DNA of 64,000 nucleotides from Salinibacterium sp. PAMC 21357 (lineage in GTDB: Bacteria; Actinomycetota; Actinomycetes; Actinomycetales; Microbacteriaceae): the NCBI RefSeq assembly GCF_000247645.1, contig NZ_AHWA01000005.1, positions 248,001 through 312,000 of the forward strand, in the 5' to 3' direction. Position numbers and translations under genes: made by a program. Shown in pieces: positions 63,505 to 64,000 of this stretch (the first letter of the stretch is position 1; each line of letters opens with the position of its first letter). The notes under the pieces were generated by a model. That model had not been told where the DNA came from and did no database searches. It saw only the letters and a program-made list of their open reading frames with translations.

Positions 63505-63889
63505 TCGTTTGAAGATTTCAGCCATCAACGTGGTGTTGCTGTGCGTTCTCGTTGCCGCAGCAGTCGTCACAGGAGTCACCGGCAACTGGTTCGAAATGAC
63601 CCTCCTGCTCCTCGCGGCGGTATTCATCTTCGCCAGTGCCGTATACGCGCGAGGCCAGAAAGCCAGCGATGTCCTCCGGCTTAATGCGATCGAATACCGC
63701 GACGAACGCGACCGACTCCTCGCGAAGAGCGGGTTCGCCGTTGTTGGTATCGTCGCGCTCATTCTCGCGATCGCCGAGTTCATTCTCGCCGCAGTGTTTC
63801 AGGAACTGCTCGCTCTTGCCTCAGCGCAAGTACTTGTGCTGAGCGCGGTGTGGGGTGTCGCCAATTCCGTTGCAGCCAAGCGCGGTTAG
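63491..63889 (+). CDS. Small membrane protein paired with the XRE regulator (DUF2178-like)
   Basis: A 132-residue protein with four membrane segments (about 8-28, 32-52, 80-100, 104-126) and a loop with AIEYRDERDRLLAKSGF, the acidic/basic DERD motif seen in DUF2178-like proteins found beside small XRE regulators. Start is TTG at 63491 with GAGGAAG 9-15 bases upstream, lying inside the XRE gene; this overlap suggests translational coupling. The exact start is uncertain, function unknown. Confidence 0.72.
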   Translation: MKTISRLKISAINVVLLCVLVAAAVVTGVTGNWFEMTLLLLAAVFIFASAVYARGQKASDVLRLNAIEYRDERDRLLAKSGFAVVGIVALILAIAEFILAAVFQELLALASAQVLVLSAVWGVANSVAAKRG

Positions 63890-64000
63890 GCGCGGCTAAG
63901 CGACCGCCGTTCGCTCGTGCATCCGATTTCTCGAAAGACGCGCAGCGAGGCGAGCGGTTGCAGCTGCGCCCTAGATGAAGTCAGGGCTGGGCGTCGAGGC
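63890..64000. other. Terminal non-coding stretch
   Basis: Bases 63890-63970 hold no gene that I can support. From 63971 on the minus strand there is a TAG preceded by nine open codons (ASTPSPDFI), which may be the end of a gene continuing past the window. Confidence 0.3.

Noticed and set aside
63971-64000. C-terminal end of a minus-strand gene entering the window
   Set aside because: Only nine codons are visible, which cannot support a call.

Overview
The window is a chromosomal segment of a high-GC Gram-positive bacterium, most likely of the family Microbacteriaceae (Actinobacteria). The 16S gene has actinobacterial signatures, the 23S gene carries the extra domain III stem typical of the high-GC group, and the 16S-23S spacer has no tRNA. 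The proteins (Tat lipoproteins, LRV domain, many GTG starts, ATGA/GTGA stop-start overlaps) fit this. These assignments rest on reading motifs by eye; no database search was run.

Layout. 1-0.5 kb: end of a dihydrofolate-reductase-like gene. 0.9-6.8 kb: one complete rRNA operon (16S-23S-5S) with leader, spacer antitermination boxes and terminator. 7-13.4 kb: hibernation factor, then a LacI-FAD oxidoreductase-sugar ABC importer operon. 13.4-15.3 kb: SSS symporter with a 42-residue partner. 15.6-20.5 kb: flavin-based membrane electron-transfer operon (ferric-reductase-like protein, FMN-binding lipid-side protein, ApbE) next to a two-component system. 20.5-24.7 kb: ornithine-cyclodeaminase-like protein, aminopeptidase P, flotillin. 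24.7-26.5 kb: NSS amino-acid transporter with a 47-residue MetS-like partner. 26.6-34 kb: peptide-type ABC importer ending in an intracellular C45 acyltransferase-like hydrolase, divergent from a LacI regulator with twin operators. 34-36.2 kb: flavin amine oxidase and a GntR/FCD regulator. 36.4-44.3 kb: eight-gene catabolic operon (dehydrogenase, aldo/keto reductase, ABC importer, DUF624-like membrane protein, clan-A glycosidase, sugar isomerase). 44.5-46.6 kb: a leaderless small-membrane-protein/HTH pair and a HEAT-repeat protein. 46.6-50.2 kb: Mn/Zn-type ABC importer and a DtxR/MntR regulator sharing an operator. 50.2-56.2 kb: secreted repeat protein, frameshifted photolyase, MscS channel, MepB, two membrane proteins. 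56.2-62.5 kb: guanidinium exporter with a guanidine-III riboswitch candidate, transketolase, ROK repressor and an ascorbate-type PTS. 62.5-64 kb: PNPOx-like protein and an XRE/membrane-protein pair.

How it works together. The window is rich in substrate-specific import units, each beside its own regulator, and in most of them I could find palindromic operator candidates placed where the regulator would be expected to act. Four linked pairs are the strongest: MntR with its own promoter and the importer promoter; the ROK repressor with transketolase and PTS promoters; the HTH protein with its own leaderless promoter; and the riboswitch with gdx. The sugar isomerase ends in a tail copied from, or shared with, the nearby HEAT-repeat gene, which marks the right edge of the catabolic operon as a recombination scar. 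No transposase, integrase, prophage, CRISPR array or tRNA gene was found.
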